From Actinomycetota bacterium (GTDB lineage Bacteria; Actinomycetota; Thermoleophilia; UBA2241), in contig JAAZAR010000130.1 in the NCBI GenBank assembly GCA_012514235.1, forward strand, positions 1 to 38,897: a DNA stretch of 38,897 bases, read 5' to 3'. Positions within the stretch are counted from its first letter, which is position 1; every line of letters begins with the position of its first letter. This document shows, one piece after another, positions 7,056 to 15,718 of the stretch. Under the pieces are notes generated by a model. It worked only from the letters and a program-made list of their open reading frames with translations, searched no databases and was not told the origin of the DNA. The position numbers and the translations under genes are program-made.

Positions 7056-8728
7056 ACGCGCTGTTGCACGCGGCGGCGTGATTGCGACGAAGCGCCGTCC
7101 GCGGTGTAGTAGCCGTAGTACCCCTGGCCGCGCTTGTTCGCCACGATCACGAGGCCCAGGATCCGGCAGGGCAGATGACCGAGCTGCACGCGCGCCTGCT
7201 CGAGGCTCGGGCGCCGAAGCATGTCGGGATTGGCGACGTAGGCCAGCGCGTCCACGTGAGGCGCCAGCGCTGCGGTGTCGCCCACCGGCAGCATGGCCGG
7301 CGCGTCGACGATGACGATGTCGGCGTCCTTGGCGAGCACGTCGAGGATGTCGGCGAACCGGGTCGAGGCGACGATCTCGCCGGGGTTGGGTGGGACGGGA
7401 CCGCTGGGAAGGACGCTGAGCATCGGTGCGCCCTGGTCGCTGTCCGGCCAGAGCCAGTCCCCGGAGCGGTCCGCCGAGGCGACGCCCATCTTGACACGCG
7501 TCACGTCGCCCGCCGTCTGGGTGGTCATCACGATGGAACCGTTGCGGGCCTGGCTCGCGTCAAGGCGCACCGGGACCAGGGCGTCCTTGATGTCGTCGCG
7601 ACGGGCCATCAGCGTGGAGACGCCCTTCGCGTTGGGGATGCCCATGTACGAGTGCACGTGCGGCCCGCGGAGGTCCGCGTCGACCAGCACCACGCGCTTG
7701 CCGGCGAGGGCCATGGAGACGGCGAGATTGCAGCTGATCACGCTCTTGCCCTCGCCCTGCAACGAGCTCGAGATCAGGAGTGTCCGAACGGGTGCGTCCA
7801 CGGCCGTGAACTCGAGGTTGCTTCGCAGGAGGCGATACGACTCGGCCGCGGGGCCGGCGGGATCGGCGAGCATCTGGAGGACGCTGCCGTCGCGGCCGCG
7901 CCGCCCGAGCGGGGGTACGTGGGCGATGACCGGCAGGTCCAGTTCCTCGACGACCTGCTCCTCTCCACGCACCCGGGTGTCGAACTGCTCGAAGAGGAAC
8001 GCCAGCGCGACGCCGAACACCAGCCCCGCCGCCAGGGCGAGCACCAGGCCACGCGGCTTGTCGGGCTCGTAGGGCGCCGACGGGACGGACGCGGACGTGA
8101 TGATCTTGAAACTGCTCTGCGTGGCCGCCTCGAGGAGCTGCAGGTCCTGCAGTCGCTGCTGCAGCGAAAGGTACTCGGTGGTCTGCCTCGATTCCTCGGT
8201 CGTGTACGTGTCGATGCGGTCCTGCACCACGTCGATGGCGTCGGCCACCTGGGCGCGGGCGCTCTCCCTGTTCCACTCGACGAACGCCTGCGCGTAGGAG
8301 TTGGCGGCGTCCGCCGCGGCCTCCGGCTTGGCCGAGGTGCCGTCGATGCCGACGATGTTCGAGTAGCCGCTGTTGAGGCCGGGCTGGAGCGTCACACCCA
8401 CGCCGTACCCGGCCTCGACGTTGGCCGGCTCCATGAGCGCCTCTGCCGACTCACGCACCCGTGCGCTGCCGATGACGGTGGGCACGCTCTCGATCTCCGC
8501 CTGCTGCGCCGTCTTGTCAACGAAGGTGGTGCCCAGCGGATCGGCGATGTCGATCTGGGTGACGTAGAGCAGCGTAGCCGTGGCGGAGTACATCGGCGTG
8601 CGGGTCCACGTGTACGCGGTACCGAGGACCGCGATCGCCAGCGTGACGACGATGACGAGCCACTTCCAGCGCAGCACCACGCGCAGGTAGGCGCCGAGCG
8701 ATAGTCCTTCTGTGTCCTTCTCCGCCAT
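7052..8728 (-). CDS. Polysaccharide biosynthesis tyrosine autokinase (Wzz domain fused to BY-kinase)
   Basis: This 558-residue inner-membrane protein joins a chain-length determinant (Wzz) domain to a bacterial tyrosine kinase, as in Wzc. Membrane helices lie at about 23-41 and 227-248, enclosing a coiled-coil extracytoplasmic part. The kinase has Walker A SSLQGEGKS at 321-329, Walker A' VVLVDADLRGP at 346-356 and Walker B DIVIVDAPA at 470-478. A small tyrosine cluster (Y537, Y538, Y540, Y541) near the C-terminus is the likely autophosphorylation site. The kinase region between Walker A' and B is long, holding a polar stretch of about 50 residues (roughly 385-435). It is the first gene of a three-gene unit and starts with ATG at 8728. 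It probably controls assembly or length of the polymer made by the locus. Confidence 0.93.
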   Translation of the reverse strand: MAEKDTEGLSLGAYLRVVLRWKWLVIVVTLAIAVLGTAYTWTRTPMYSATATLLYVTQIDIADPLGTTFVDKTAQQAEIESVPTVIGSARVRESAEALMEPANVEAGYGVGVTLQPGLNSGYSNIVGIDGTSAKPEAAADAANSYAQAFVEWNRESARAQVADAIDVVQDRIDTYTTEESRQTTEYLSLQQRLQDLQLLEAATQSSFKIITSASVPSAPYEPDKPRGLVLALAAGLVFGVALAFLFEQFDTRVRGEEQVVEELDLPVIAHVPPLGRRGRDGSVLQMLADPAGPAAESYRLLRSNLEFTAVDAPVRTLLISSSLQGEGKSVISCNLAVSMALAGKRVVLVDADLRGPHVHSYMGIPNAKGVSTLMARRDDIKDALVPVRLDASQARNGSIVMTTQTAGDVTRVKMGVASADRSGDWLWPDSDQGAPMLSVLPSGPVPPNPGEIVASTRFADILDVLAKDADIVIVDAPAMLPVGDTAALAPHVDALAYVANPDMLRRPSLEQARVQLGHLPCRILGLVIVANKRGQGYYGYYTADGASSQSRRRVQQRV

Positions 8729-8800
8729 CCTCAGTCACTGCATCCGGGTCGCGAACAGGTGATTCCGCACAGGGAGCGTGCACAAACGCCCGCCTCAGCA

Positions 8801-8806
8801 AGCATA
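8801..8806 (-). promoter_or_regulatory. Candidate -10 element upstream of the autokinase gene
   Basis: TATGCT on the minus strand lies about 73 nt upstream of the autokinase ATG in a 178-nt intergenic region. No recognisable -35 is found at the usual distance. The region suggests the autokinase unit has its own promoter, separate from the long operon ending at 8907. Weak motif evidence. Confidence 0.25.
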
Positions 8807-8869
8807 TCGGCAGAAACCGCGAGACCGCGAGCATGGGCGAGCGCCGCCGCGCGCCGTCCAGGCCATTTC

Positions 8870-8884
8870 GGCGGCGCGGCCGCC
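8870..8884 (-). terminator. GC hairpin after the 12-gene operon, candidate terminator
   Basis: A 6-bp stem (GGCGGC / GCCGCC) with a 3-nt loop lies 23 nt past the stop of the GT4 gene ending at 8907. There is no clear T-run, but T-poor terminators are common in high-GC actinobacteria. It would separate the long glycan operon from the autokinase unit. Confidence 0.35.
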
Positions 8885-8906
8885 ATCCCTGCGCAGCCGT
8901 CGCCGG

Positions 8907-10028
8907 TCACGCCTGCCCTCCCACGAGTCCGTCGTAGATGCGCACGTAGGCCTCCACCATGGCCGGGAGCGAGAAGTCACGCAGCAGGCGCTCCCGGCCG
9001 GCTGCGCCCATGGCCGCCCGGCCGGACGAGCCGCGCAGCTGTTCGAGGCGTCCGGCGACCGCTCGGGCATCGCCGGACGCCACCAGATAGCCCGTCACTC
9101 CGTCCTCGACGAGCTCGCGATTGCCGCCGCTGTCGTTGGCGATCACGGGAAGACCGCAGGCCATGTACTCCATGATGGAGTTGGAGCAGCCCTCAGCGTG
9201 CACGGCGTCGTTGGTCAGCAGGACGCCCACGTCGGCGGAGGCGACCAGCGGCAGGGCCTCGAGGCCGGGGGCGACGAAGTCGACCACCCCGGCCTCCACG
9301 AGGTCCCGCGCCTCCTCCTGCAAGGCCTCGCGGTCCTCCCCGTCGCCGACCACGAGGAACCGCCAGGCGCGCGGCGCGTCGGCGGCGAGCGACCGCGCCG
9401 CGGCGAGCAGCGTGCGGAAGTCCTTGTGCGCGTGGAGCCGGCCGGTCATGACGACCGTGAACGGCCGGCCGTCGACCACATCTCGCCGACCGCCAGCAGA
9501 GGAGTCGCCGGCGCCGTCCCCGGCGGCCTCGAGGCGAGCCGGGTCGAAGGCGTTGTACACCACCCGGCCCTTCGGCGGCTTCACGCCCCAGGCATCGAGC
9601 CCCGCCCGGCTGTTGGCGACCACCACGTCGGCGAACCGCATGATGCCGGCCCGCGGCCGGTCGAACTCCAGATTGGGCCGACCGAGCCTGATGGTCCCGT
9701 CCACGAACGGGATGCCCGCGAGGCGGCACAGCGGCGCCGCCACGGCGGCGGGCATCGAGTGCCATGCGTGCACGACGTCCGGCCGGAGGCGGAGGATGGC
9801 CGCGTCCAGCCGCAGCAGCGGCTTCACGTCGTAGCGCCAGGCGCGCGGGTCGACCACCACGGGCACCCCGGCCTCGCGGAGGACGGCGGCATACGGCCCG
9901 TCGCTGATGCTCCAGACGACGGGCCGCAGACGCGGCGGCAGGTGCGTCGCCAGCAGCGTGAGCTGGCGCTCCAGGCCGCCGTTGTCGAGCGTGGCCGTCA
10001 ACAGGAGGAGGCGGCGGGCGGGCGTCAT
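8907..10028 (-). CDS. GT4 family glycosyltransferase (last gene of the long operon)
   Basis: This is a 373-residue GT-B enzyme. The N-terminus LLLLTATLDNGGLERQLTLL is the usual GT4 opening with the GG(L)E motif. The donor domain has VMTGRLHAHKDFRTLL near residue 188. The EX7E-type motif is EGCSNSIMEYMACGLPV near residue 280, followed by NDSGGNRELVEDGVTGYLV. It overlaps the ATP-grasp gene upstream by 4 nt (ATGA). The role is sugar transfer to a lipid-linked intermediate on the cytosolic face; donor and acceptor are unknown. An internal Gly/Ser/Asp-rich stretch (about 163-175) is a likely flexible insert. Confidence 0.92.
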   Translation of the reverse strand: MTPARRLLLLTATLDNGGLERQLTLLATHLPPRLRPVVWSISDGPYAAVLREAGVPVVVDPRAWRYDVKPLLRLDAAILRLRPDVVHAWHSMPAAVAAPLCRLAGIPFVDGTIRLGRPNLEFDRPRAGIMRFADVVVANSRAGLDAWGVKPPKGRVVYNAFDPARLEAAGDGAGDSSAGGRRDVVDGRPFTVVMTGRLHAHKDFRTLLAAARSLAADAPRAWRFLVVGDGEDREALQEEARDLVEAGVVDFVAPGLEALPLVASADVGVLLTNDAVHAEGCSNSIMEYMACGLPVIANDSGGNRELVEDGVTGYLVASGDARAVAGRLEQLRGSSGRAAMGAAGRERLLRDFSLPAMVEAYVRIYDGLVGGQA

Positions 10029-11140
10029 CGGCCTCTCCCGGCGTCGATCCAGCCCCGGCGCAGGACCTCGCGCAGCACGAGCTCCTGCTGCCAGACGATC
10101 AGCGGCACGAACCGGAAGGTGTCGTCGTCCTCATGGACGAACACGCCCGGCACGCCGTCCACCTGTAGCTGCATCGGGGTACGTACCATGATGAACGAGG
10201 ACGTCTCGATGATCGACAGGCGGCCGTCCGCCGGGTCCGCCAGCATGTCGACGGCGAGCGATGGCAGGTCCAGCGCCTCGCGCACGCGCAGCGCGAGGCG
10301 CATGGCCTCCTCCGGCGGCGCGCCGCGCCTCACAGTCCCCATGCCGGAGGCGCGGAACTCCCCCGCCGGCACGTCGCGGTAGTAGCCCAGCATCAGATCG
10401 CCGATGCTGATGACCCTGAGATCCCAGCCGGCGTTGGGCTCGTAGCGCTGGATGAAGACGTAGTCCTTCTGCGCGACGTAGGGCCAGTAGGTGCGACGGC
10501 CGTGGAACGAGAACACGCGCCGCACGAGTCGCTCCGCCCGGCGCGCGTCCTGCACCAGCTCCACACCCCAGGAGCCGGAGCCGACGGCGACCTTCCACAC
10601 AGCCGGGTAGCTGCTGCTCCTCACGGACTCCAGCGCCTCTTCCCGGCTGTGCGAGATGAACGCCGGGATGACGGGAAAGCCGTGCCGCGCCAGCAGCTCG
10701 TGCTGCAGCAGCTTGTCCTCGTACAGCATGGCCTCGTCGAAGCTCGGCGAGCAGAGCGCGCCGAGCTCACGCTCGAGGATGAAGACCTTACGCCGGCACT
10801 CCTCCAGCTCGCTGGGGAATGACATGGGCCGCCAGACGACGCAGTCGAGCCTGGCGGCCTGCGCCAGCCAGTCGGAGCGATGCACGTCGTACACACGCCA
10901 CGGGATGTCGTTCGCCTCGAGGAACCGCCGGTATTTGGTCCAGTACGGGTAGTCGTCCCTGTCCTGCACGAGTCCGACCAGCGGCTTCCGCACGTCGGCA
11001 GGCCACTCCATGGGGACGGGGTCGACCGCGGCGACGACGTCGCCGTCGTCGACCGGCCCATGCCAGGCATGGGCGCCGGGCACGACCCGCTTGACCACGT
11101 TCTTGAGGAGCTGGAACTCACGGGTGTGCGTGAGTCTCAC
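10025..11140 (-). CDS. ATP-grasp domain ligase in the glycan operon
   Basis: The 371-residue protein contains a RimK/ATP-grasp-like fold. Visible pieces are EDKLLQHELLARHGFPVIPA near residue 148 (ATP-grasp entry), YPAVWKVAVGSGSWGV near 185 (nucleotide-binding lysine and glycine loop), FIQRYEPNAGWDLRVISIGD near 232 (EY/D-R motif) and SLAVDMLADPADGRLSIIETSS near 300 (metal-binding D and E-x-S/N end). ATP-grasp enzymes join a carboxylate, through an acyl phosphate, to an amine or thiol. In a glycan cluster this points to amino-acid or amide addition, as in TupA-like teichuronopeptide ligases (inference). The GTG at 11140 was chosen because it forms a GTGA overlap with the capA-like stop. The frame extends much farther upstream, but that part overlaps CapA and reads as low-complexity Arg-rich sequence. 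Confidence 0.82.
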   Translation of the reverse strand: MRLTHTREFQLLKNVVKRVVPGAHAWHGPVDDGDVVAAVDPVPMEWPADVRKPLVGLVQDRDDYPYWTKYRRFLEANDIPWRVYDVHRSDWLAQAARLDCVVWRPMSFPSELEECRRKVFILERELGALCSPSFDEAMLYEDKLLQHELLARHGFPVIPAFISHSREEALESVRSSSYPAVWKVAVGSGSWGVELVQDARRAERLVRRVFSFHGRRTYWPYVAQKDYVFIQRYEPNAGWDLRVISIGDLMLGYYRDVPAGEFRASGMGTVRRGAPPEEAMRLALRVREALDLPSLAVDMLADPADGRLSIIETSSFIMVRTPMQLQVDGVPGVFVHEDDDTFRFVPLIVWQQELVLREVLRRGWIDAGRGR

Positions 11141-12345
11141 CGCGCCATCTCCTCCTCGAGGAGGTGCTCGAGGACCTCGCGATGGGACTCGCAGACGACC
11201 ATGTCGAAGAGCTCCGGCACACGACGACGCGGCAGACGCCACGCCGGCCAGATGCCGGCTTTCAGCAGGCCGCGTTCGACCCGCGAGAGGCCGAGCACGG
11301 AGGCCAGTACGTATGGTCGGCGCGTGCGGCAGAACGCACGCCACGCGCGGTCCAGCGCCGCAGGATCGGCGAGCGTCGTGGCCAGGCCGTCGAGGTGGGC
11401 GTGCCAGGCGTCGGCCGCGCGCGGCCCCATGGGGCGCACGCGCGGCCCGTCCCCTCCCTGCACGTAGCCGGTGAAGCGAAGGTCGGTGACGCCCCCGGCG
11501 TCGAGCGTGAGCGACGCCAGGTAGCCGCGGTACCACGGCGACGCCTGCCCGCTCGAGGCCGGGAAGAGGAAGTTGCCCGTGCCGTAGACGATGGGCACGC
11601 CCTCGTGGACCTCCCAGGGCGCGGCCACATGACTGTGATGACAGACGACGGCCGCCGCCCCGGCGTCGGCGAGGGCGCGGCACGCGGCCACGAGACCGGG
11701 GCGCGGCAGGCCGTACAGTTCGTTGCCGCCGTGCACGATCGCCACGACGACGTGACCCCTGTCGCGCAGCCGGCGCACCAGCGCGGGCGTGGCCCACGGG
11801 TCCAGCGGCGCGGCTCCGCACCTGCGCGCACCGGCGATGGAGAACTCCCGCTCGGCGACCGCCACCACCGCGACGCTGACAGCGCCGACGGAGGCGACCA
11901 GCGGCTCGCTTGCAGCCGCAAGGTCGGCGCCGGCGCCCACAGTAGCCAGTCCGGCGTCGGCGCAGGCCTGTAGCGTGTCCCTCAGCCCGTCAGGGCCGCG
12001 GTCCATGATGTGGTTGTTGGCGAGCGAGGCCGCGCCGAACCCGCCGTCGCGAGCGACGGCGGCGAGCGCGGCCTCTCCCGACAGGCTCGGACCAAGCTTG
12101 GCGATGGCCGAGCCGCGCTCGGTCAGCGGGCACTCCAGATTGACCACGGCGAGGTCGTGGGCGCCGATGTACGACGCCAGCGGCGCCCACGGGTGCTCCG
12201 CGCCTCCGGGCAGGACCCCGGCCGGCACGGCCAGGTCGCCCGCCACGAGCAGGCGCGCCGTCGGTCCGGCCGGCGGACGGAGCTCGACCGCCCGCGTCCC
12301 CTGCGGCGGCTCGGCGGCCGCTCCCTGCTTCTCCGCGCCGATCAC
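11137..12345 (-). CDS. CapA family protein (poly-gamma-glutamate capsule type, metallophosphatase fold)
   Basis: This 402-residue protein carries the PGA_cap (CapA) domain. In order it has VAGDLAVPAG near residue 35, VVNLECPLTERG near 90, SLANNHIMDRG near 127, AIVHGGNELYG near 225, HHSHVAAPWEVHEG near 260 and YGTGNFLFPAS near 275. These metal-ligand motifs match the calcineurin-like CapA fold. CapA is needed for poly-gamma-glutamate capsule synthesis and transport; its biochemical activity is debated. It lacks a signal peptide or membrane anchor, unlike classical CapA. It starts at GTG 12345, overlapping the upstream GT4 stop, and ends overlapping the ATP-grasp gene. Its pairing with an ATP-grasp ligase suggests amide chemistry on the glycan (inference). 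Confidence 0.88.
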   Translation of the reverse strand: MIGAEKQGAAAEPPQGTRAVELRPPAGPTARLLVAGDLAVPAGVLPGGAEHPWAPLASYIGAHDLAVVNLECPLTERGSAIAKLGPSLSGEAALAAVARDGGFGAASLANNHIMDRGPDGLRDTLQACADAGLATVGAGADLAAASEPLVASVGAVSVAVVAVAEREFSIAGARRCGAAPLDPWATPALVRRLRDRGHVVVAIVHGGNELYGLPRPGLVAACRALADAGAAAVVCHHSHVAAPWEVHEGVPIVYGTGNFLFPASSGQASPWYRGYLASLTLDAGGVTDLRFTGYVQGGDGPRVRPMGPRAADAWHAHLDGLATTLADPAALDRAWRAFCRTRRPYVLASVLGLSRVERGLLKAGIWPAWRLPRRRVPELFDMVVCESHREVLEHLLEEEMAR

Positions 12346-13568
12346 CTCGCTCCTCTGCTCGCCGCCTCTGTGAAGCCGCGGCGCAACTCCTCGCCGTACA
12401 GCGCGTAGTGGAACCGCCGCTCCGCGAGCTCACGTCCGGCGCGCCCGATCGCGGCCGCCCGCAGGGGGTCGCGCAGCAGCTCCAGGAGCCGCTCTCCGAA
12501 GGCGGCCGCGTCCCCCGGCGGACAGACGAGGCCGTTCACGCCGTCCTCGAAGTACCGGGGGATCTCGCCCACGGCGTTCGTCACCACGGGCCGAGCCGAC
12601 GCCAGGTACTCCCCGATCTTGGTCGGGAACCTCGCCGCGGACCGGACGTCGTCGAACAGCGGCACGAGCAGCCCCCTCGCCCTCGCGTACAGGCGCAGCA
12701 GCTCCGGCCGCTCCAGGTAACCGGCCAGGGTGAGCCGCTCGTCCCAGGCGCCCTGCCGAGCCTCCTCCTGCAGCCGGCGGGAGGCGGGGTCGGACGCCCT
12801 CGTGCCGGTGACGACGAGGCGGCACTCGGGGAACTCCCGCCACACGTGCTCCATCGCCGAGAAGACGAAGCGGAGGGCCTGGTCGTACTCGGGGGCCCCG
12901 GCGAACACGAACAGCGGCTCACCCGTCTCCGGATAGGACTCCGGCTCCAGCTCGTCGACGTCCACGACGATGGGCACGGACATGACGGTGAACGGACGCC
13001 GCAGGCGGGCCGCCTCCGCGCGTGCCCATTCCTCCAGGAGCCGGGAGATGGCGACGGCGCCGGCGACCCCGGTGATCGGGGAGAGCACGCGTTCGAACAG
13101 CCGCCGGTCGTCGCGCATCGGCCAGGGCCGTTCGTTGAGCTCGATCACGACCGGGACGCCGAGTGCGCGCAGCAGAGCCAGGTAGACGCTGCGATCCGGC
13201 GAGTGCCGCTGGGAGGTGAACCACAGGTACACCGCATCCAGCTCGCCGCGGCGCCGCGACTGCACCAGCCGCGCGGCGCCCGTCGCCCATCCGCGCAGCT
13301 CGATGAGCCGCCGCATGACGAAGGAGTCGTGCCTGAGCGTCGTGCCGCACGCGTACTCGAACGGCACGCCGCAGTACGTCCCACGCACTTCAGTGTTCTC
13401 CACGTGCGGCGGGCGGTCCGAGGCCTGCATCACGAGCACCCGCACCCGGACGCCGGCCTCGTTCATCGCCCGCGCAAGCAGGCGGACCCTGTTCGTGGCC
13501 GCCATGCCGTAGGGGAAGCTGAGGTAGGTCGAGAGGATCGTGACCTCGAGCGGTCGGTCCCGGTTCAC
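12342..13568 (-). CDS. GT4 family glycosyltransferase
   Basis: This is a 408-residue GT-B enzyme. The N-terminal domain starts LEVTILSTYLSFPYGMAATN, a variant of the GT4 glycine-rich loop. The C-terminal domain has FVFAGAPEYDQALRFVFSAM near residue 215 and RFPTKIGEYLASARPVVTNA near residue 315, with a K-x-x-E-Y-L-A pattern in place of the usual EX7E. FEDGVNGLVCPPGD follows. This pattern is seen in wall- and capsule-type GT4 enzymes. The start at GTG 13568 gives a GTGA overlap with the upstream GT2 stop; the longer open frame upstream is a shadow over GT2. It acts at the cytosolic face on a lipid-linked acceptor, with unknown sugar. Confidence 0.88.
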   Translation of the reverse strand: MNRDRPLEVTILSTYLSFPYGMAATNRVRLLARAMNEAGVRVRVLVMQASDRPPHVENTEVRGTYCGVPFEYACGTTLRHDSFVMRRLIELRGWATGAARLVQSRRRGELDAVYLWFTSQRHSPDRSVYLALLRALGVPVVIELNERPWPMRDDRRLFERVLSPITGVAGAVAISRLLEEWARAEAARLRRPFTVMSVPIVVDVDELEPESYPETGEPLFVFAGAPEYDQALRFVFSAMEHVWREFPECRLVVTGTRASDPASRRLQEEARQGAWDERLTLAGYLERPELLRLYARARGLLVPLFDDVRSAARFPTKIGEYLASARPVVTNAVGEIPRYFEDGVNGLVCPPGDAAAFGERLLELLRDPLRAAAIGRAGRELAERRFHYALYGEELRRGFTEAASRGAR

Positions 13569-14416
13569 GCGGCCACCCACTTCCCCGCCCCCTCGTCGTA
13601 CCGCACCCGGTGATGCCGGTACCAGGGCGCGAACGGAAGGCGATCCAGCGCCTCGCGCCACAGATCGCCCAGGCGCCCGCCGGGGGCGGCGGCGAGACGG
13701 CCCCGGCGGCGTTCCCGCGCCGGATGGGCCGCCGCCCAGCGTTCCCACATGGCCCGCGTCTCCAGGCCGTAGGCGCCGCCGTCGGCCGCACCGCGACGCT
13801 CTCCGTGCTGGCGGTAGGCGCCCAGCGGCACCGGCACGTGGAACAACGGTGCCAGATCCATGAACCTGAGCCACAGGTCGAAGTCACAGGCGTACTTCAC
13901 CGACGGATCGATGCCGGCGCCGGCTCTCTGCCAGAGCGACCGCCGCCAGAACACCGACTCCTGCTGCAGCCATCGGTACCGGCCTCCCAGGAAGTCGTGG
14001 CGGTTCCAGTGCGTGTCCCAGACCCCGGTGAGGGTGCCGTCATCCGCCAGGAGGGTCTGGAGACCCATGACCCACTGTGCCTCGGGTACGTCGCTGAAGA
14101 CCCTGGCCACCGTGCGCAGCGTCCAGGGGAGCTGCATGTCGGAGCTGTTGACCCAGCCCATGATCTCCCCGGTGGTGTGCCGGAAGCCCTTGTTCAGCCC
14201 GTCGATGTGGCCTCCGTCCGGCTCGCTGCACCACCAAGACAGGCGGTCCGCCACGCGCTCGATCGCCTCGCGGCTGCCGTCCGAGGACCCGGCGTCGACG
14301 ACGACGTAGTCGAGCGCCGGGTAGCCCTGGTCGAGCACCGACGCGAGGGTGGACTCGAGGTAGGCGACCTGGTTGAACGACGGCGTCACGATGCTGATCA
14401 CGGGCAAGTCGGTCAC
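13565..14416 (-). CDS. GT2 family glycosyltransferase
   Basis: This 283-residue GT-A enzyme begins with the GT2 signature ISIVTPSFNQVAYLESTLAS. VVVDAGSSDGSREAIERV follows near residue 38, and then a WVNSSDM motif near residue 85 that stands where the DXD metal-binding motif usually is. A second conserved stretch YACDFDLWLRF lies near residue 168 and HGERRGAADGG near 192. Members of this subgroup often transfer sugars to O-antigen-type chains. The GTG at 14416 overlaps the preceding GT4 stop as GTGA. The C-terminal 60 residues are Arg- and Trp-rich and may touch the membrane. Donor unknown. Confidence 0.9.
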   Translation of the reverse strand: MTDLPVISIVTPSFNQVAYLESTLASVLDQGYPALDYVVVDAGSSDGSREAIERVADRLSWWCSEPDGGHIDGLNKGFRHTTGEIMGWVNSSDMQLPWTLRTVARVFSDVPEAQWVMGLQTLLADDGTLTGVWDTHWNRHDFLGGRYRWLQQESVFWRRSLWQRAGAGIDPSVKYACDFDLWLRFMDLAPLFHVPVPLGAYRQHGERRGAADGGAYGLETRAMWERWAAAHPARERRRGRLAAAPGGRLGDLWREALDRLPFAPWYRHHRVRYDEGAGKWVAA

Positions 14417-15717
14417 GAGTGCACCTCCATCCGGCGGCCGGCGCCGTGCTCCGCGGCCACGACCTCGCGGTAGATCTCCGTCATGCGCGCGGTGACGCGC
14501 GCGGGGTCGTTGCGCCGACGAGCCCGCGCGCGGGCGGCGCTGCCCAGCCGCGCGGCCAGCTCCCGGTCGTCCAGCAGCCGCCGGACGGCGGCTGCCAGGG
14601 CCGGGGCGTCGCCACGCGGCACCAGGAGTCCCTCCGCGCCGTCCTCGAGCAGCGACGGGATGCCTCCGGTGAACGAGGCGACGACGGGCGTGCCCGCGAG
14701 CATCGCCTCGACGACGGCGTTGGGGCTGTTGTCGATGTGGGACGGGTAGACGAACGCGTCTGCCGCCTCCAGCTCCGCCGCGATCGCGGCGGCGTCCAGG
14801 CGGCCCAGCCAATCGACGGCGGCGTCGATCCCGAGCCGCCGGGCGGCGCGGCGGTAGAGCCGGTCCATCTCCGAGCCATCGGGGACCCCGGCGACGCGCA
14901 TCCGCAGGCCGGGGTGGTCCGGCAGCAGCAGGGCCGCGGCACGCAACAGGGTCTCCGTTCCCTTGAACGGCATGGCGCTGGCCGTGGAGTAGAGACGCGG
15001 GCCGCGCGTCCGGCGGCCGCCCGCTGCCGCCCAGTCCGCGTCCCAGAACTCGTCCCGGACGATCTCGTCGCAGTGGAAATAGGTGGCCGAGGGGTTCGTC
15101 GCCAGGAGCACGGCCCTGTCCCAGTCCGTGCGCCCGACGAACCAGCGCCCCGCGCGCATGACCGCCGCCTCCTGCCGCGCGAGCTGCCGGTACCGGACGT
15201 AGCCCTGAGCCACGCCGCGTCCCTTGACGAAGTCCTCGCTGAGCACGAGCCGGGCAACGTCGCCGGGCGTGCGTCCGGCGAAGTACAGCGGGGCGCACGC
15301 CTGCATCAGTCCCTGCAGGGAGACCAGGCAGGGAGCTGTCCCCGCGACCGCCGCCGGCCCGAGCACGCTCTCGGTGCCCTGGACGTGGACGAGGTCCGGC
15401 CGCAGGCGGGCGACGAGGGCGCCGACCGCGCCGAGCGTCTCAGGCGCCGCCAATCGGTGGCGCCAGCCCTGCAGGATGCGGCCGATGCGGCCCCCGTCCG
15501 GCGGCGCCGGCACCCCGTGGTACCACACGCCGCTCGCCTCGAAGGGCGTGAAGGACGTCGAACACGGCGCCGCGATCTCCACGCGCACGTCGCCGCTCCG
15601 CACGAGCTCCTCGGCCAGCCGGTCCACCCAGGCCTGGGGGCCTGGATACGCCGGCTGGCCCAGATGCCGGCGCACCGGCTGCGGCAGCACGTCGGTCAAC
15701 CACAGCGCGCGCAGCAC
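14413..15717 (-). CDS. GT4 family glycosyltransferase
   Basis: This is a 434-residue GT-B enzyme. The N-terminus reads LRALWLTDVLPQPVRRHLGQ, then a stretch QAWVDRLAEELVR typical of GT4 enzymes. The donor-binding part has RLYSTASAMPFKGTETLLRA near residue 240. The EX7E-type region is IDNSPNAVVEAMLAGTPVVA near residue 330, followed by GGIPSLLEDGAEGLLVPRGD. The GTG at 15717 is used as start, one base past the upstream stop. It sits between two GT2 genes in the operon, so it probably adds one residue of the repeat unit. The sugar cannot be assigned. Confidence 0.9.
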   Translation of the reverse strand: MLRALWLTDVLPQPVRRHLGQPAYPGPQAWVDRLAEELVRSGDVRVEIAAPCSTSFTPFEASGVWYHGVPAPPDGGRIGRILQGWRHRLAAPETLGAVGALVARLRPDLVHVQGTESVLGPAAVAGTAPCLVSLQGLMQACAPLYFAGRTPGDVARLVLSEDFVKGRGVAQGYVRYRQLARQEAAVMRAGRWFVGRTDWDRAVLLATNPSATYFHCDEIVRDEFWDADWAAAGGRRTRGPRLYSTASAMPFKGTETLLRAAALLLPDHPGLRMRVAGVPDGSEMDRLYRRAARRLGIDAAVDWLGRLDAAAIAAELEAADAFVYPSHIDNSPNAVVEAMLAGTPVVASFTGGIPSLLEDGAEGLLVPRGDAPALAAAVRRLLDDRELAARLGSAARARARRRNDPARVTARMTEIYREVVAAEHGAGRRMEVHS

Positions 15718-15718
15718 G

